A stretch of 64,000 nucleotides of DNA. Source: Arcicella aquatica (GTDB taxonomy: Bacteria; Bacteroidota; Bacteroidia; Cytophagales; Spirosomataceae). Positions 61,650 through 64,000 of the stretch are shown in pieces. The DNA lies in NCBI RefSeq assembly GCF_034928825.1, contig NZ_JAYFUL010000031.1:4741-68740 (forward strand), read 5' to 3'. A model generated the notes under the pieces. The model was not told where the DNA came from, did not search any database, and was given only the letters and a program-made list of their open reading frames with translations. Positions within the stretch are counted from its first letter, which is position 1, and every line of letters starts with the position of its first letter. The position numbers were made by a program, and so were the translations under genes.

Positions 61650-61668
61650 AATCTATTTTTTAATGGTT

Positions 61669-61826
61669 AAGCTGTTTGAACTTTCAGTTTCCGAGGTGAA
61701 AGTATTGTATTTTTGAATTGATTTTTTCAAAATTTGGGAAGCATAGCATCGCTACGTTGAGTAAATTTTGGAACAAGCTATTCTAAAAGACTTAGTTTAA
61801 CCCGAAAGGGAAAGTTTAAACAGCTT
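61669..61826 (+). promoter_or_regulatory. Structured leader element before the second SulP gene
   Basis: Nested stems: an outer 17-bp stem (61669-61685 with 61810-61826, AAGCTGTTTGAACTTTC with GAAAGTTTAAACAGCTT, one G-U), a middle 11-bp stem (61725-61735 with 61763-61773, one G-U) and a small inner TAGC-ATC-GCTA hairpin (61744-61754). The ribosome site and start of the SulP gene lie about 100 nt downstream. Candidate cis-acting RNA; no known riboswitch class recognised. Confidence 0.55.
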
Positions 61827-61933
61827 CGGTATAAAATTGAATATATTCTATTGATTAGAATTAATTTATGCTGTACCCTATTTGGAGGAATCTCCAAGAA
61901 AATCAGATTTTTAAAAACTACTATGTTGGAATT

Positions 61934-63523
61934 ATGTCAAAATTTAAATATTATCAATCATCGTTGCTATCAACTGACTGGAAATCTGGGATTTCTGTCT
62001 TTCTAGTAGCACTGCCTCTTTGCTTAGGAATTGCCCTAGCCTCGGGGGCACCACTTTTTTCAGGTTTACTCTCGGGTATTGTAGCGGGAATAGTGGTATC
62101 AGTTTTATCAGGTTCAGAAATTTCAGTAAGTGGGCCGGCTGCTGGGTTAACCGTAATTGTGGCCACAGCCATTAAAGATTTAGGTTCTTATCAAGGGTTT
62201 CTTGTAGCCGTTATTTTAGCAGGAATTATTCAAATAGGGTTAGGATATTTAAAGGCTGGAAAATTTAGTGCCTATTTTCCAGAGAGTGTCATTAAGGGAA
62301 TGCTCGTTGCGATAGGAATTGTAATTATATTAAAACAAATTCCACATGCTTTGGGAGACGACCAAGATTATGAAGGGGAATTTGAGTTTGAACAAGTTGC
62401 TGACCACCAAAATACCATCACAGAATTGATTCGTTCTTTTATCGATTTCAATGATGGAGCCGTCATTATTTCATTTGCTTGTTTGGCATTATTGATTCTC
62501 TGGGACTATGCTTCCAAGAAAAACATCACTTTTTTCAAAGTATTTCCATCAGCCTTGGCTGCTGTAGCTTTAGGAGTAACGATTAATGAGATGTATGCGG
62601 TTTTTAAACCGGAATACTTTTTAGGAAATTCGCCTGCTCACATGGTTTCAATGCCTGTATTCAAAAATTTTCAAGATTTTACAAATGTATTGTTATTACC
62701 AGATTTTTCATTTTTAAAAAATCCGCATATATATACAGTAGCGCTTACATTGGCAATTGTGGCTAGTTTAGAATCGCTATTAAGTTTGGAAGCAGGAGAT
62801 AGTATCGACCCACAAAAACGTATCTCATCTTCGGATAAAGAATTGATTGCTCAAGGTGTAGGTAATACTATCGCTGGATTTTTAGGTGGACTCCCTGTCA
62901 CATCAGTAGTCGTTAGAACTTCGGCCAACGTATATGCAGGGGCTAAAACTAGGATGTCGTCAATAGTTCATGGGATATTATTATTAGCTTCTGTTGTATT
63001 AATTCCAGCCCTCATGAACAGGATTCCATTGTCAGCTTTAGCCGCCATCTTATTAATGGTAGGGTATAAATTGGCTAATCCTCTTGTCTTTAAAAGAGTG
63101 TATAAAGAAGGTTATGACCAATACATACCTTTTGCTATTACCATTATTGTCATTATTTTCAAAGACTTGCTGTTCGGTATCTTTATCGGAACATTCGTAG
63201 GACTATTGTTTGTAGTATTTACCAACTTCCAATCAGTTATTTCGGTCATTCGTGATGGCAATAATGTATTAATCAAATTCAATAAAGATGTTTCATTCTT
63301 GAATAAACATAGAATGAAACAGATATTAATGGGTTTGAAAGAAGGAGATGAAGTATTGGTAGATGGTTCAAGAGCTAACTTTATTGACCATGACATTTTT
63401 ACGTTGCTTTACACTTTTAAAAATAGCTCAAAGAACAAGGGTATAGAAATGGTATTTAAAAAAGTAAATCGAAAAATACAAGGTGATATTAATCAATATC
63501 ATGCAGAAGTGGAATCACATTAA
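61934..63523 (+). CDS. Second SulP-family anion transporter with STAS domain
   Basis: 529 residues from the ATG at 61934 (MSKFKYYQSSLLSTDW); an earlier ATG at 61868 would add 22 unlike residues. SulP core with SVFLVALPLCLGIALASG, GSEISVSGPAAGLTVIVATA and AQGVGNTIAGFLGGLPVTSV, then a C-terminal STAS-like segment (about 440-520). It is clearly related to the first SulP (58133) but diverged. It ends 11 nt before the carbonic anhydrase gene, so bicarbonate transport is a fair inference. Confidence 0.85.
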   Translation: MSKFKYYQSSLLSTDWKSGISVFLVALPLCLGIALASGAPLFSGLLSGIVAGIVVSVLSGSEISVSGPAAGLTVIVATAIKDLGSYQGFLVAVILAGIIQIGLGYLKAGKFSAYFPESVIKGMLVAIGIVIILKQIPHALGDDQDYEGEFEFEQVADHQNTITELIRSFIDFNDGAVIISFACLALLILWDYASKKNITFFKVFPSALAAVALGVTINEMYAVFKPEYFLGNSPAHMVSMPVFKNFQDFTNVLLLPDFSFLKNPHIYTVALTLAIVASLESLLSLEAGDSIDPQKRISSSDKELIAQGVGNTIAGFLGGLPVTSVVVRTSANVYAGAKTRMSSIVHGILLLASVVLIPALMNRIPLSALAAILLMVGYKLANPLVFKRVYKEGYDQYIPFAITIIVIIFKDLLFGIFIGTFVGLLFVVFTNFQSVISVIRDGNNVLIKFNKDVSFLNKHRMKQILMGLKEGDEVLVDGSRANFIDHDIFTLLYTFKNSSKNKGIEMVFKKVNRKIQGDINQYHAEVESH

Positions 63524-63534
63524 ATTTTAGATAG

Positions 63535-63897
63535 ATGAAAGAATATAAGCAATTACTCCTAGCCAATAAAGCATGGGCAAAAGAGCGTTTAGAGTTAGAT
63601 GAAGAGTATTTTAACATACTTTCTAAAGACCAACAGCCAAAGTTCTTGTGGATTGGTTGTGCTGATAGCCGTGTACCCGCTGAGGAAATTACTCATGCAG
63701 AACCAGGAGAGGTATTTGTACATAGAAATGTGGCGAATTTGGTAGTGCATACTGATATTAATTTACTTTCGGTATTGCAGTATGCTGTTGAAGTATTACA
63801 TGTAAAACACGTTATTGTTTGTGGACATTATGGTTGTGGTGGTGTAAAAGCAGCTATGGGGCCATCTGACTTAGGTTTAATCAATAGACATTTTTAA
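63535..63897 (+). pseudogene. can: Beta-carbonic anhydrase, truncated (interrupted) at about half length
   Basis: 120 residues, close to the first half of E. coli-type Can (about 220 residues). Zinc ligands visible: Cys42 in WIGCADSRVPAE, with Asp44 and Arg46, then His98 and Cys101 in CGHYGCGGVKAA. The match to the family runs through SDLGLIN and then stops at RHF and a stop codon. All metal ligands are kept, but the C-terminal half is missing. Downstream sequence looks like an insertion-sequence end. The remainder is expected beyond the right edge. Confidence 0.8.
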
Positions 63898-64000
63898 CAT
63901 ATATAATCTTGTTTTCGTACAATTTATTAGGCTATTTTCCTGAAATTGTAAAGTCCACAAGCTGTTTTCATAAGATTTTCTCTGAATCCGAATCTGTAAT
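63890..64000. mobile_element. Left end of a probable insertion sequence inside the carbonic anhydrase gene
   Basis: Homology to carbonic anhydrase stops at about 63889. From there the sequence is unrelated and contains the end of a transposase-like frame on the minus strand. Terminal repeats and target duplication cannot be checked because the element runs out of the window. Confidence 0.5.
63927..64000 (-). CDS. Transposase C-terminus, partial
   Basis: 23 codons before a double stop, reading YRFGFRENLMKTACGLYNFR then KIA. The ending NL-x-KTACGLYNFRKIA is like the C-termini of IS4/IS5/IS1182-type transposases (RAVYNLKKLA and similar). The rest lies beyond the right edge. Family uncertain. 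Confidence 0.4.
   Translation of the reverse strand, partial: YRFGFRENLMKTACGLYNFRKIA

Noticed and set aside
1..64000. CRISPR array
   Set aside because: No regularly spaced 20-40 nt repeats were seen; the intergenic word repeats are degenerate and have no spacers.

Overview
The window looks like a chromosome segment of a Bacteroidota member, probably order Cytophagales. I base this on the AT-rich sequence, the lack of strong Shine-Dalgarno sites, signal peptides ending in AQ/SQ/GQ, -33/-7 promoters of the TTTG / TAnnTTTG type, and the protein families present. The genus is inference; no rRNA or marker gene is present.

Region 1 (1 to about 33.9 kb) is a prophage that continues past the left edge. 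Nearly all genes are on the minus strand and read leftward from a CI-like repressor (33350-33778, plus strand). In transcription order they are: a short early gene; three tiny overlapping membrane ORFs; a C2HC zinc-finger protein; two tRNA-like sequences; a winged-helix replication protein; an AAA ATPase + S8 protease pair (likely anti-phage IteA/IteS cargo); DUF2188 and DUF1508 proteins; spanin-like overlapping genes; a portal-like protein and a DUF6712-like protein; a GH108 endolysin; tail/structural genes; an unusual 259-bp inverted-repeat element; an N6-adenine methylase; the tape-measure protein; a LamG-like tail protein; and a head block (S49 protease, scaffold, major capsid protein). 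No terminase or integrase is visible, so they are either beyond the left edge or unrecognised.

Region 2 (34.2-38.5 kb) is a compact stressosome operon: RsbR, RsbS, RsbT, a HATPase + PP2C phosphatase fusion and a PAS histidine kinase. The genes overlap or abut.

Region 3 (38.8-52.4 kb) is ordinary chromosome: a LytS-like kinase, a CocE/NonD hydrolase, an alpha/beta-hydrolase lipoprotein, an Rpn-family nuclease, a bestrophin channel, an ACC-deaminase/D-cysteine-desulfhydrase family enzyme, an RluD-type pseudouridine synthase, a GNAT acetyltransferase, a fused 5-oxoprolinase and a GntR regulator. Two large perfect palindromes lie between convergent genes at 44.75-44.83 kb. Several intergenic gaps hold degenerate word-like short repeats.

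Region 4 (52.5-64 kb) is an inorganic-carbon locus: a candidate terminated RNA, a small exported protein, DabA + DabB (DIC uptake), a SulP transporter, an outer-membrane porin, a second small exported protein, a structured leader, a second SulP transporter, and a beta-carbonic anhydrase cut short after about 117 conserved residues, apparently by an insertion sequence that runs off the right edge.
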